A DNA stretch of 64,000 bases from assembly GCF_017676345.1 (NCBI RefSeq), contig NZ_JAFFZM010000004.1, positions 306,554 through 370,553 of the forward strand, in the 5' to 3' direction. The stretch is from Streptomyces smyrnaeus (GTDB lineage Bacteria > Actinomycetota > Actinomycetes > Streptomycetales > Streptomycetaceae). Below, one piece after another: positions 52,105-60,021 of the stretch. How positions within the stretch are numbered: position 1 is the first letter of the stretch; the number at the start of each line of letters is the position of its first letter. The notes beneath the pieces were generated by a model. It saw nothing but the letters and a program-made list of their open reading frames with translations. It searched no databases and was not told where the DNA came from. Both the position numbers and the translations under genes were made by a program.

Positions 52105-52365
52105 ATGGCGAATCAGTCCAAGAGGCCGGACAGCAGCACGAGTCAGGGGCTGCTGTGGCTGTTCGGAGCCATCCTTGTCATCCAGGGCTTCGGCTCGGCC
52201 ATCACGGAGGCCGGATGGGATACGAGTTTTGGCGTCGCGGGCCTCATGCGGGCAGCCCACATGCCCGAGTGGACAACCCTCCTGGTGGGCATCGCGGGAT
52301 CGGTCCTGCTGGGAATGGCGGCGCGCCGTCACCACGTGACACGGCGGGCGGACCACCATCCGTGA
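52105..52365 (+). CDS. Small membrane protein, 86 residues
   Basis: The protein has two hydrophobic segments (LLWLFGAILVIQGFGSAI and TTLLVGIAGSVLLGMAA) separated by a polar loop (TEAGWDTSFGV), and a basic His-rich tail (RRHHVTRRADHHP). ATG 52105 follows GAGAGGGAAAG. Its promoter region shares the palindromes with the divergent TetR gene, so it is likely the TetR target. I do not recognise the family. Confidence 0.7.
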   Translation: MANQSKRPDSSTSQGLLWLFGAILVIQGFGSAITEAGWDTSFGVAGLMRAAHMPEWTTLLVGIAGSVLLGMAARRHHVTRRADHHP

Positions 52366-52667
52366 GAGGTCCGCAGGCCGACCGGCGAGCTGCGCTGCCT
52401 CCGGATATGGCTGCTGTGACAGCGGTGCCGGAGCCGTCCTGGACAGCCCCGTTCACCGGGCTGAGCCACCGAGTTGACGCCGTGCCGCGGCGAGGAATGC
52501 CCGACGGGAGCGCCAGCCAGGGGGCAGAAGAGGGGTCACAGGCCTGGAATGCGGTCGGGGTGCTGGTTGAAGGCGTGCACGATCTGCTGGTAGGCGGTGC
52601 CTCGGTCGTGCGGAGGACCGGACCGGGATCGATATTCGGTGTTCTGCCCACCCCCTGAGGAAGCAGG
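52366..52667. other. Intergenic region with a possible fragment
   Basis: On the minus strand a short frame ending at 52536 reads RGTAYQQIVHAFNQHPDRIP, which looks protein-like but has no start or family. Otherwise nothing is seen in these 300 bases. Confidence 0.3.
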
Positions 52668-53249
52668 ATGACGCCCATGGCTTTGACCACTCCCACGCTG
52701 CACACCCCTCGCCTGCGACTGCGACCCTTCACCGACGCCGAGGCGGGCCCCCTCTTCGCGCTGCACAGCAACACCCTGGTGATGCGCTATTGGGACTCAC
52801 CGCCGTGGAGCGAACGGGCTCGCGCTGAGCGCTTCATCGCGATGTGCCGGAAGGTGGCGGACGAAGGCACCGGGGCGCGGCTGGCCATCGACCGTGCTTC
52901 TGACGGGGCCTTCATCGGATGGTGCCATCTGACCGAATGGGACTCGGTCCACCGCAGCGCGTCGTTGGGCTACTGCCTCGACGATGCCGTGTGGGGTCAC
53001 GGCTACGCGACGGAGGCCGCGCGCGCTGTGCTGCAGTGGGCATTCGACACATTGGATCTGAATCGGGTTCAGGCCGAAACGGATACGCGCAACGTGGCAT
53101 CTGCCCGGGTCCTGGAGAAGATCGGATTCGTGCGCGAGGGAACGTTGCGGGAAGAGTGCGTCGTGAACGGCGAGGTGTCCGACACGTGGGTGTTCGGATT
53201 GATCAGGCGGGAGTGGCGGCCGTCGACCGTGCCGATCCCTGCCCGTTGA
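52668..53249 (+). CDS. GNAT acetyltransferase, RimJ/RimL-like
   Basis: The 193-residue protein has LHTPRLRLRPFTDAEAGPL, the acetyl-CoA loop in SLGYCLDDAVWGHGYATEAARAVL, and LNRVQAETDTRNVASARVLEKIGF with the closing FVREGTLREECVV typical of RimJ/RimL. The ATG at 52668 follows GAGGAAGCAGG; a second ATG four codons later is possible. Substrate unknown. Confidence 0.9.
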   Translation: MTPMALTTPTLHTPRLRLRPFTDAEAGPLFALHSNTLVMRYWDSPPWSERARAERFIAMCRKVADEGTGARLAIDRASDGAFIGWCHLTEWDSVHRSASLGYCLDDAVWGHGYATEAARAVLQWAFDTLDLNRVQAETDTRNVASARVLEKIGFVREGTLREECVVNGEVSDTWVFGLIRREWRPSTVPIPAR

Positions 53250-53259
53250 CAGGCCGCTT

Positions 53260-53905
53260 CGTCCGTTTCTGCGCCTCATGGTGGGCAAGGCGAGGAACTC
53301 GCGGAGTTCGCGCGCACGGAACGGCGGTGTGTCACCCAGGTATGTGGACGTGCCGATGGCGCGGGCGGTCTCGATCAGGCCCGAGAAGAGACCGTAGCGG
53401 CCGTGGCTGTGCACCGCCGGTGGCAGGCGCACGACCGATGAGCGCACGCCCTGTCGCGTCAGGACGATCACGCTGCTACCGGCGTCGATACGCGGACTGC
53501 CGGGCAGAGTGGTGTCCTCCGTGAGTACGCCGGGATGTCCTGCGAGGCGCCATCCCGCCCGCCGCTTTCGTACCGACGGTGGGATTGTTCGTGTCGGCCA
53601 GGGGCGCGCCGCTGGCCGGGACGGCTCGAAGGCCCGCTGAGACGGCGCCGACGAGATCACCAGTTCCCTGCTGCGCGTGATCGAACGCGAGGTGGATGAC
53701 CTCGTCGGCCTCTCGCGCTGCGGCACTCAGAGCGTCGAGATCATCGAGAACGCCGCGCCGGACGTCGACGCTCAGCGTCTCCACGGGCGCGGCGGAGCGG
53801 TCCGACCGGGCGAGTCGGGTCTCGGTGTGCTGGCGGAATGTCGTTCGGGAATCACCGCGGAGGCGATGTGCCCGGAGGCGCCGGTGATACAACCCTTGGC
53901 CAGCA
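53260..53905 (-). pseudogene. NAD-dependent epimerase/dehydratase remnant with several frameshifts
   Basis: The minus strand shows a Rossmann start in one frame near 53890 (ITGASGHIASAVIP), then in a second frame LARSDRSAAPVETLSVDVRRG, DEVIHLAFDHAQQGTGDLVG and more to about 53590, then in a third frame AGHPGVLTEDTTLPG and VRSSVVRLPPAVHSHGRYGL to about 53340. The parts follow the natural order of extended SDRs (nucleotide-binding loop, VIHLAF, VVRLPP). At least two frameshifts separate them, and the C-terminus is lost or garbled. It cannot encode a working enzyme. Confidence 0.75.
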
Positions 53906-53928
53906 CTGACGGTGACAGAGCTGATCAG

Positions 53929-54318
53929 TCATCGGGTGTACAGATAAACCTTCAGCCAGTTACCTTTAGCTGCGATCATGCTGTTGAGGTCGACGACTTT
54001 CCCTTTGCCGCAGGCCTTCCTGTAGAGGGTGTGTTCCTCGGCCACCAACCTGAGCCTGGCGCACTTGCCGTCCTTCTTCGTGTCCTTCAGCCTTCCATCC
54101 AGTACCACCCAGTCCTTGCCTTTGCAGCGGATCTCCCACACGGCCAAGGCGCCAGGGATCTCTGCCCTGTTCCTGTCCGGGCACTTGCCCAGCACGCCGA
54201 CGGGCGCCTCCGCACGGTGGATGTCGGGCCCGCCCGCATGAGCAACAGTGATGCCTGAACCGAGGGTGCCGAGGGCGAGGAATGCGGTCGTGGTCGCGAA
54301 TGCTGTCTTCCGCAGCAT
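53929..54318 (-). CDS. Small secreted protein
   Basis: The 129-residue product has a signal peptide (MLRKTAFATTTAFLALGTLGSG core, cleavage near VAHA). The mature part has about 100 residues, four cysteines (GKCPD, IRCKG, GKCAR, KACGK), and lysine-rich stretches. ATG at 54318 follows AGGAGAGAA. It probably folds with two disulfides outside the cell. I do not recognise the family. 54319-54757 holds no supportable gene. Confidence 0.75.
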   Translation of the reverse strand: MLRKTAFATTTAFLALGTLGSGITVAHAGGPDIHRAEAPVGVLGKCPDRNRAEIPGALAVWEIRCKGKDWVVLDGRLKDTKKDGKCARLRLVAEEHTLYRKACGKGKVVDLNSMIAAKGNWLKVYLYTR

Positions 54319-54757
54319 GTTCTCTCCTTCTCGGGTGCCGTTGGAGGGGCACGACGATCACCCCGTTACGGAACATGCTGTCTCGGCAGTCCGGTGCGCG
54401 ACAGCTGTTTCGGGTCTCGCCGAAACACGTATTCCGGGCTGGATCTGAAGGTTGGTCTCTACCTGACCTTCGCCCAGTCCACCTGGACGACGACGAGGCA
54501 GCCTTGTGCCGATCGGACATCCTCAACATCGGCGACGCCCGGACCAAGCACGGATTGAGCTCTTTTTGGACGGCGGGTGACGAGAGCCGGCTCGATGTCT
54601 ACTTCGCCACCGTGGAGTCGGCTCCCACCGCGAGTTGGATGCCGGGACGGTCGCCGTACGCCGCCGCGTGGACCGGACGCGGGTGTTGCGGACGCATATC
54701 AAGGGCAAGCGCGGGTTCAACGCGTATGACGGATGGTGTCGTCCGCTATGGAAACGG

Positions 54758-54807
54758 CCGGTGGCCGGGGCGTCCTCGGCTCAGGCGAAGGACGCCCCGG
54801 CCACCGG
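54758..54807 (-). terminator. 19-bp perfect hairpin
   Basis: CCGGTGGCCGGGGCGTCCT (54758-54776) pairs exactly with 54789-54807 around a 12-base loop. It sits 66 bases beyond the SDR stop on the minus strand, as a strong terminator would. Confidence 0.8.
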
Positions 54808-54873
54808 CGGGGACCGGGGACCGGGGATCGGGAACCGGAGCCGCGAGCCAGGAACCGGCGGTTGCCGGGCCGC

Positions 54874-55668
54874 TCAGGGCAGGATCGAGTCGACGTAGCC
54901 GCCGTCGACGCGCAGGGCGCCGCCGGTGGTCGCGGACGCGAAGGGCGAGGAGAGGTAGACGACCAGGTGGGCGATCTCCTCGGGCTCGATGAGGCGCTGG
55001 ATCAGTGACTGCGGGCGGTGCTTGATCATGAACTCGCGCTGTGCCTCGTCCCAGGGCAGCTCGTCGCCGACCAGCTCACGGACGAAGCCCTCGACGCCGC
55101 CGGTGTGCGTCGGTCCGGCGATGACGGAGTTGACGGTCACGCCCGTGCCGGCCGCCTCCTTGGCGAAGCCGCGGCTGACGGCGAGCAGCGAGGTCTTGGT
55201 CATGCCGTAGTGGATCATCTCGGCAGGGACGACCACGGCCGAGTCGCTGGCGAGGTTGAGGATTCGGCCCCAGCCCCGTTCTGTCATGCCGGGCAGACAG
55301 GAGCGGATGAGCCGGACGGCGGAGAGGACGTTCACCTCGAAGTAGCGGCGCCACTCGGCGTCGTCGATCTCCAACGGGGCGGCGGAGCCGAAGATGCCCA
55401 GATTGTTGACCAGGATGTCGACCTCGGGGACGGCCTCCAGTACCGCCGCGGCGCCCTCCTCGGTCGCCAGGTCGCCCACGGCGGGGATGACCTCGTCGCT
55501 GCCGGAGTCGGCGCGCACCCGCTCCACCGCGTCCGTGACGCGCTCCGTGCCCCGGCCGTTGACGGCGACCCGGGCTCCGGAGCGGGCGAGGCCGACAGCG
55601 ATGGCGTATCCGATGCCCTGGGTGGAGCCGGTGACCAGGGCGGTGCGGCCGGAAAGGTCGATCTGCAC
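54874..55668 (-). CDS. Short-chain dehydrogenase/reductase
   Basis: The 264-residue enzyme is a classical SDR: TGSTQGIG (13-20), NNLGIFG, a Ser in LNLASDSA and a Tyr-Lys in YGMTKTS, with the C-terminal GGALRVDGGYV. The GTG start follows AGGAGGAACCATC. It is the last gene of the minus-strand redox group; the AKR lies upstream with a palindrome-rich gap (55669-55830). The substrate is unknown, but together with the AKR a carbonyl-reducing role is likely. Confidence 0.92.
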   Translation of the reverse strand: MQIDLSGRTALVTGSTQGIGYAIAVGLARSGARVAVNGRGTERVTDAVERVRADSGSDEVIPAVGDLATEEGAAAVLEAVPEVDILVNNLGIFGSAAPLEIDDAEWRRYFEVNVLSAVRLIRSCLPGMTERGWGRILNLASDSAVVVPAEMIHYGMTKTSLLAVSRGFAKEAAGTGVTVNSVIAGPTHTGGVEGFVRELVGDELPWDEAQREFMIKHRPQSLIQRLIEPEEIAHLVVYLSSPFASATTGGALRVDGGYVDSILP

Positions 55669-55774
55669 GATGGTTCCTCCTCGTCGAGGGTGTGTGGCGG
55701 TGCGTACATCGATACCGAGAGAGGTCGATGCCTCGGTACGTACGTCGATGCCGGTGCACGGCAGGTGCCCCGCG

Positions 55775-55808
55775 CGCCCGCCCCATGACGCGAGGGGCGG
55801 GGCGGGCG
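55775..55808 (-). terminator. GC-rich hairpin after the AKR gene
   Basis: CGCCCGCCCC (55775-55784) pairs with GGGGCGGGCG (55799-55808), loop 14 bases. It lies 22 bases beyond the AKR stop. A shorter alternative pairing exists (CCGCCCC with GGGGCGG). Confidence 0.6.
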
Positions 55809-55830
55809 CTCGGGGCGTTCGGGGTGGTGG

Positions 55831-56655
55831 TCAGTTGAGGGTGTCGGGGTCCGGACCGGTGCGCAGCCCGCGGTCCAGGCCCGCGATGGCGGACATGTCG
55901 GCATCGCTCAGCTCGAAGCCGAAGACGTCGAGGTTCTGTCGGATGCGCTCGGAGGTGACGGACTTGGGGATCACGATGTTGCCGCTCTGCAGGTGCCAGC
56001 GCAGCACCACCTGCGCCGGGGACACGCCGTGCGATCCGGCGATCTTCACGATCGGCTCGTCCTTGAGGACCGCACCCTGGGCCAGCGGGCTCCACGCCTC
56101 GGTGGCGATGCCGTGCTCGGCGTGGAAGGCGCGCAGCTCGTTCTGCTGGAGCGCGGGGTGCAGCTCGATCTGGTTGACGGCCGGGGTGACACCGGTGCTG
56201 TCCTGGAGCCGCCGCAGGTCGGGGACCCGGAAGTTCGAGACGCCGATCGCGCGGGTGCGCCCGCTCGCCAGGATCTCCTCCAGCACCTTGTAGGTCTCCA
56301 CATACAGATCACGGGCCGGGGTGGGCCAGTGGATCAGGTAGAGGTCGACGTAGTCGAGGCCGAGCTTGTCCAGGGAGGCGTCGAACGCGGCCAGGGCCTT
56401 GTCCTTGCCCTGGTCGTCGTTCCACAGCTTGGTCGTGATGAAGAGGTCCTCGCGGGGGAGGCCGGAGGCGCTGAGAGCCTGGCCGACGCCGCGCTCGTTG
56501 CCGTAGACCGCGGCGGTGTCGATGCTGCGGTAGCCGGCCGCGAGGGCGACGGCGACGGCGGGGGCGGTCTCCTCGTCGGGGACCTGGAAGACGCCGAAGC
56601 CGAGCTGCGGCATGACCACGCCGTTGTTGAGCGTCACGTTCGGGACGGAGGTCAT
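55831..56655 (-). CDS. Aldo/keto reductase
   Basis: The 274-residue protein has the AKR tetrad D46, Y51, K76, H109 (IDTAAVYGNE, TTKLW, LIHWP), the loop GVSNF and the C-terminal NADPH-binding VIPKSVTSERIRQN. It is an AKR5-type 2,5-diketogluconate reductase-like enzyme. ATG 56655 follows GAAAGGCCCC. Neighbours: the GlcG gene upstream (with a G-quadruplex motif between) and the SDR downstream, all under likely MarR control. Confidence 0.93.
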   Translation of the reverse strand: MTSVPNVTLNNGVVMPQLGFGVFQVPDEETAPAVAVALAAGYRSIDTAAVYGNERGVGQALSASGLPREDLFITTKLWNDDQGKDKALAAFDASLDKLGLDYVDLYLIHWPTPARDLYVETYKVLEEILASGRTRAIGVSNFRVPDLRRLQDSTGVTPAVNQIELHPALQQNELRAFHAEHGIATEAWSPLAQGAVLKDEPIVKIAGSHGVSPAQVVLRWHLQSGNIVIPKSVTSERIRQNLDVFGFELSDADMSAIAGLDRGLRTGPDPDTLN

Positions 56656-56678
56656 GAGAGGGGCCTTTCGGTGGTGCT

Positions 56679-56713
56679 GGGGACTTGGGGAGTTGGGGTG
56701 CTGGGGGCTGGGG
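56679..56713 (+). other. G-quadruplex-forming motif
   Basis: Five runs of four or five G (56679, 56687, 56695, 56703, 56710) are separated by 4, 4, 4 and 2 bases. The first four runs have an exact 8-base period. It lies on the plus strand, which is the template for the minus-strand genes, between GlcG and AKR. It might slow RNA polymerase. Confidence 0.75.
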
Positions 56714-56729
56714 TACTGGTCGATGTCGG

Positions 56730-57143
56730 TCAGAGCGCCTGGAGGGCGGCCTGGGCGAATCCGTGGTCCTGCTCGGGGGCGCCACCGCCGAGCCCGAGGG
56801 CGCCGATGAGCTGACCGTCGCGGTGGACGGGCACCCCGCCCGCGATGAACAGCAGGGGCTTGTTCAGCGCGGTGGGCAGCGAGTGGAAGGGACCGTCCGG
56901 CTTGACCAGGTCGGCCACCTCGGCGGTCGGTGCGTTCAGTTGCAGGGCGGTGTAGGCCTTGGCCGTGCTGGTCTCGCCGGAGATGAGCACGGCGCGCTCA
57001 TCGCGGCGGAATGCCAGCGGGTGGCCGCCGGCGTCGAGAACGGAGATGCTGACGGGAACTCCCGCCTCGTCGGCGGCGTGGCGGGCCGCTGCGATGAGGG
57101 TCTCGGCGTCGGCCGTGGTCAGCGGGGTCACGGTGGTGCTCAT
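56730..57143 (-). CDS. GlcG/HbpS-family heme-binding-like protein
   Basis: The 137-residue protein matches the GlcG/HbpS fold: DAETLIAAARHAADEAGVPVSISVLDAGGHPLAF, then FHSLPTALNKPLLFIAGGVPV and the terminal GQLIGALGLGGGAPEQD. Members bind heme or are linked with redox or glycolate metabolism; HbpS senses oxidative stress. It has no signal peptide, so it is intracellular. Start ATG 57143 after AGGAAGTGACC. Only three bases separate it from the MFS stop, so it is translationally linked to MFS. Confidence 0.88.
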   Translation of the reverse strand: MSTTVTPLTTADAETLIAAARHAADEAGVPVSISVLDAGGHPLAFRRDERAVLISGETSTAKAYTALQLNAPTAEVADLVKPDGPFHSLPTALNKPLLFIAGGVPVHRDGQLIGALGLGGGAPEQDHGFAQAALQAL

Positions 57144-57146
57144 GGG

Positions 57147-58502
57147 TCACTTCCTACGGTGGGTGATGGACGTCCGCGTGTCGCGGCGGTCAGGAGCGGA
57201 CGGCGCACGCCACGGCCGGAACGGAGCCGGAGTCGGCGGCCGGGGCGGCGGTCGTGGCGGAGGCGAGGTCCGCGGGTGCGAGGTCTGCGGCTTCGGCGCC
57301 GGGACCGGTGGGCTCGCGGTCGATGGGCTCGCGGTCGGTGGTCGTGCCGCGCCGCGGGACGGGCGCAGTTCCATCCGGCGCGCGACCACGGCCAGCACCA
57401 GCGCGGCGGCGGCCAGGACGGCGCCGACGGCGTTGGGTGCGGTGTAGCCGAGACCGGCGGAGATCACCATGCCGCCGAGCCAGGCGGACAGCGCGTTGCC
57501 CAGGTTGAAGGCGCCGATGTTGGCAGCCGAGGCCAGCGTGGGGGCGCCGTGGGCGTGGTCCAGGACCCGCTTCTGCAGCGGCGGTACGGTGGCGAAGCCG
57601 AGGGCGCCGATGAGGAAGACGGCCGCAACGGCCGCGACCTGGACGGAGGCCAGGAAGGTGAACAGCAGCAGGACCAGCGCCAGGCCGCCCAGGGCCGTGT
57701 AGAGCATCGGCATCAGCCTGCGGTCGGCGAACCGGCCGCCGATGAGATTGCCCGCCACCATGCCGAGCCCGAAGACCACCATCAGCCAGGTGACGGAGGA
57801 CTCGGCGAAGCCGCCGACGTCGGTCATCATCGGTGCGATGTAGGTGATCGCGGCGAAAACGCCGCCGAAACCGAGCACGGTCATGGCCATGGCCAGCACG
57901 ACCTGGGTGTTCTTGAAGGCGGCGACCTCGTGCCGCAGCCGCACGCCCTCCGGCTTGGGCATGTCGGGCACCAGTTTGGCGACGCCCGCCAGGCCGAGCA
58001 CACCGAGCGCGGCGACGATCACGAAGGTCACCCGCCAGCCCGCGCTCTGCCCCACGAACGTGCCCAGGGGCACGCCGACGACGTTGGCCACGGTCAGGCC
58101 CGTGAACATCATCGAGATGGCGCCGGCCTTCTTCTCCGGCGCCACCAGTTCGGCGGCGACGACGGAGCCGATGCCGAAGAAGGCACCGTGGGCCAGCGAG
58201 GCCACCACCCGGCCGATCAGCATGACGGCGAAGACGGGGGCGACGGCGGAGATGAGATTGCCGAGGATGAACAGGCCCATGAGCAGCATGAGCATGTTCT
58301 TGCGGGAGATCTTGGTGCCCAGGACGGTCATGATCGGCGCGCCGATCATGACGCCGAGGGCGTAGCCGGTGACCAGGAGGCCGGCCGTGGGAACCGATAC
58401 CCCGAGATCCGCGCCGACCTGGGGCAGCAGTCCCATGATCACGAATTCCGTGGTGCCGATTCCGAAAGCGCCTATGGCCAGGGCCAGCAGTGCGAGCGGC
58501 AT
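57147..58502 (-). CDS. MFS transporter, AraJ/drug efflux type
   Basis: The 451-residue protein has twelve helices. Key pieces are FGIGTTEFVIMGLLPQVGADLG, the A-motif region GTKISRKNMLML and LIGRVVASLAHGAFFGIGS, matching the AraJ/YdhP-like DHA family. About 70 residues at the C-terminus are Pro/Arg/Ser-rich (PPPRPPPRPPTP) and unlike other members. They may be a real tail or a result of a lost stop codon. The ATG at 58502 follows AAAGGACCCC. First gene of the minus-strand operon; the divergent MarR gene probably represses it. Confidence 0.9.
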   Translation of the reverse strand: MPLALLALAIGAFGIGTTEFVIMGLLPQVGADLGVSVPTAGLLVTGYALGVMIGAPIMTVLGTKISRKNMLMLLMGLFILGNLISAVAPVFAVMLIGRVVASLAHGAFFGIGSVVAAELVAPEKKAGAISMMFTGLTVANVVGVPLGTFVGQSAGWRVTFVIVAALGVLGLAGVAKLVPDMPKPEGVRLRHEVAAFKNTQVVLAMAMTVLGFGGVFAAITYIAPMMTDVGGFAESSVTWLMVVFGLGMVAGNLIGGRFADRRLMPMLYTALGGLALVLLLFTFLASVQVAAVAAVFLIGALGFATVPPLQKRVLDHAHGAPTLASAANIGAFNLGNALSAWLGGMVISAGLGYTAPNAVGAVLAAAALVLAVVARRMELRPSRGAARPPTASPSTASPPVPAPKPQTSHPRTSPPPRPPPRPPTPAPFRPWRAPSAPDRRDTRTSITHRRK

Positions 58503-58620
58503 GACAGGGGTCCTTTGACGGTGCAAGGGGGAGAGAGGGGACGGGCGGTGAGCCCGGGGCGGAAGGCGCGGTTGAAGGTGCGGTCCATGAAGGTGCGCTA
58601 GCGCCTTACGAGCGCCCACA

Positions 58621-58660
58621 ATAATTGCACGCGCTGGATAATTGCAAACGCGGGTATAGT
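58621..58660. promoter_or_regulatory. Repeated element in the MFS/MarR divergent promoter
   Basis: ATAATTGCACGCGCTGG (58621-58637) is followed directly by ATAATTGCAAACGCGGG (58638-58654); 14 of 17 positions match. TATAGT at 58655-58660 may be the MarR gene's -10. GCGCTAGCGC, a 10-bp palindrome, is at 58595-58604. The tandem repeat is a good candidate for the MarR binding site. Confidence 0.6.
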
Positions 58661-58737
58661 GGATCGAGTGATACGCCCGACAGTCCCCTGCCGGGTGCCT
58701 CACCACTGCTCGCAAGACCCGTCCGAGGGAGCTGTTC

Positions 58738-59205
58738 ATGACCGCCACCGACCCGGCGATGACCGCACTGGCGCACAGCTGGTCGGCTCTCTCACTGCTG
58801 CACGGCCGCATCGAGAGCTGCGTCGAACGCGCGCTGCAGGCGGGGCACAAGCTGAGCGCCCGCGAGTACTCGCTGCTGGACGTGCTCAGCCGGCAGCACG
58901 ACGGCGAGGGCGGCCACCTGCAGATGCGCCAGGTCGCCGACTCCGTCGTGCTCAGCCAGAGCGCCACCACACGGCTGGTGACGCGGCTGGAGGAGCGCGG
59001 TCTGCTCTCGCGCTATCTGTGCCCCACCGACCGCCGCGGCATCTACACGGATGTGACCGAGGCCGGCATACGTCTGCTGGACGAGGCCCGGCCCACCCAC
59101 AACACCGCCCTGCGCAAGGCCCTGGACGAGGCAGCCGAGGACCCCGCACTCGCCCCGCTCGTCAAGGCCGTCCACGAGCTGCAGGGCCCCATCCACCCGG
59201 CGTGA
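58738..59205 (+). CDS. MarR-family regulator
   Basis: The 155-residue protein has the MarR winged helix: LSAREYSLLDVLSRQ, LQMRQVADSVVLSQSATTRLVTRLEERGLLSR and the wing CPTDRRGIYTDVTEAG. It is divergent from the MFS-GlcG-AKR-SDR genes, with the repeated element in between. It probably represses that group and itself and is released by an oxidant or an electrophile, which is common for MarR neighbours of AKR and MFS genes. No Cys that would mark an OhrR-like sensor is seen near the N-terminus, except one in ESCVERAL. Confidence 0.92.
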   Translation: MTATDPAMTALAHSWSALSLLHGRIESCVERALQAGHKLSAREYSLLDVLSRQHDGEGGHLQMRQVADSVVLSQSATTRLVTRLEERGLLSRYLCPTDRRGIYTDVTEAGIRLLDEARPTHNTALRKALDEAAEDPALAPLVKAVHELQGPIHPA

Positions 59206-59239
59206 GCCGGCGCCCGGGCGTCAGCGGGCGAATCCGCCC

Positions 59240-59389
59240 CGGGACCGGTGATCTCCACAATCGCGCCGCCCGGGTCGTCGAAGCACACGACCTCGGTGCC
59301 GAGCGCTTCTTCGGAGCGACCTCACCCGCGCGGAACGCGTAGTCGTCGCCGGGGAAGTCGTACCCGGCCTCCTTCATGCGTGCGTACAT
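59240..59389 (-). pseudogene. VOC (glyoxalase-like) C-terminal remnant
   Basis: From 59389 the minus strand reads YARMKEAGYDFPGDDYAFRAG, then after a frameshift VVCFDDPGGAIVEITGPG. Both parts match the end of VOC-domain proteins (DPGGxxxEI). No start or first half remains. Confidence 0.6.
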
Positions 59390-59399
59390 GGGCTGGTCC

Positions 59400-59834
59400 G
59401 CGGAGCGGGGCGGGGGACTCAGGGAGCCGGGGGCAGCGCTCGGAGAACCGTGCCCAGTGTGCGGGGCAGGCCGGTGTTCCCGCTCCTTCCGGTGCGGCGA
59501 GCGCGGGGACTTCGCCGAGCGGCAGGGAGTCGCCGGGGAGGGCGGCCACGCGTTTGATCACCCACTCCCGGCCCGCCAGAGCTTGCGCGTGCGCGGGCCC
59601 GGTGAGCGCCGGGAGGGACCAGCGTCCGTCCGGGTCGGGGCGCTCCGCGACCACGACGGTTCCGCGCCGGGGCGTGGGCCCGCGCCGTACGAGCACTCGG
59701 TCGCGGTCCTGGTAGACGGGCAGCATGCTGGCGCCGCGGACCGTGACGGACACCAGTCTGCCGCCCCGTAGCAGACCGAAAACGAGCAGCGCCAGGTCCC
59801 GTGCGGCGTGTGCGGCCGTTCGTGCAGGGCTCAC
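59400..59834 (-). pseudogene. S26 signal-peptidase-like protein, truncated
   Basis: A GTG at 59834 begins VSPARTAAHAARDLALLVF, then VTVRGASMLPVYQDRDRVLV with the catalytic Ser36, and WVIKRVAALPGDSLP with Lys94, the S26 dyad. The conserved GDN..S.DSR block that should follow is missing; the frame instead runs into unrelated residues and the VOC remnant. It is therefore broken. S26 proteins next to ABC exporters occur in peptide-secretion clusters. Confidence 0.65.
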
Positions 59835-60001
59835 TTGGTACCGCCTCGCGGGCCGGCTCCTGATAGCCGCTCGCCTGGAGCGTGCACAGACGGGCGTACT
59901 CGCCGTCCTGTGCATCAGCTCCTCGTGGCCGCCCTGTTCGACGACCCGTTCCTGGGCGAGGACCACGATGCGGTCCGCGTCCCGTACGGTGCCGAGCTGA
60001 C
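59835..60001 (-). pseudogene. ABC exporter C-terminal remnant
   Basis: The minus strand reads TVRDADRIVVLAQERVVEQG, then GGHEELM, the end of an ATPase (H-loop side); after a frameshift it reads GEYARLCTLQASGYQEPA, the usual exporter tail. About 55 residues remain. It directly precedes the S26 remnant and abuts the stop of the gene at 60022, so the start of this operon was deleted. Confidence 0.6.
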
Positions 60002-60021
60002 CGGCTGGGTACGTCGAGGGG

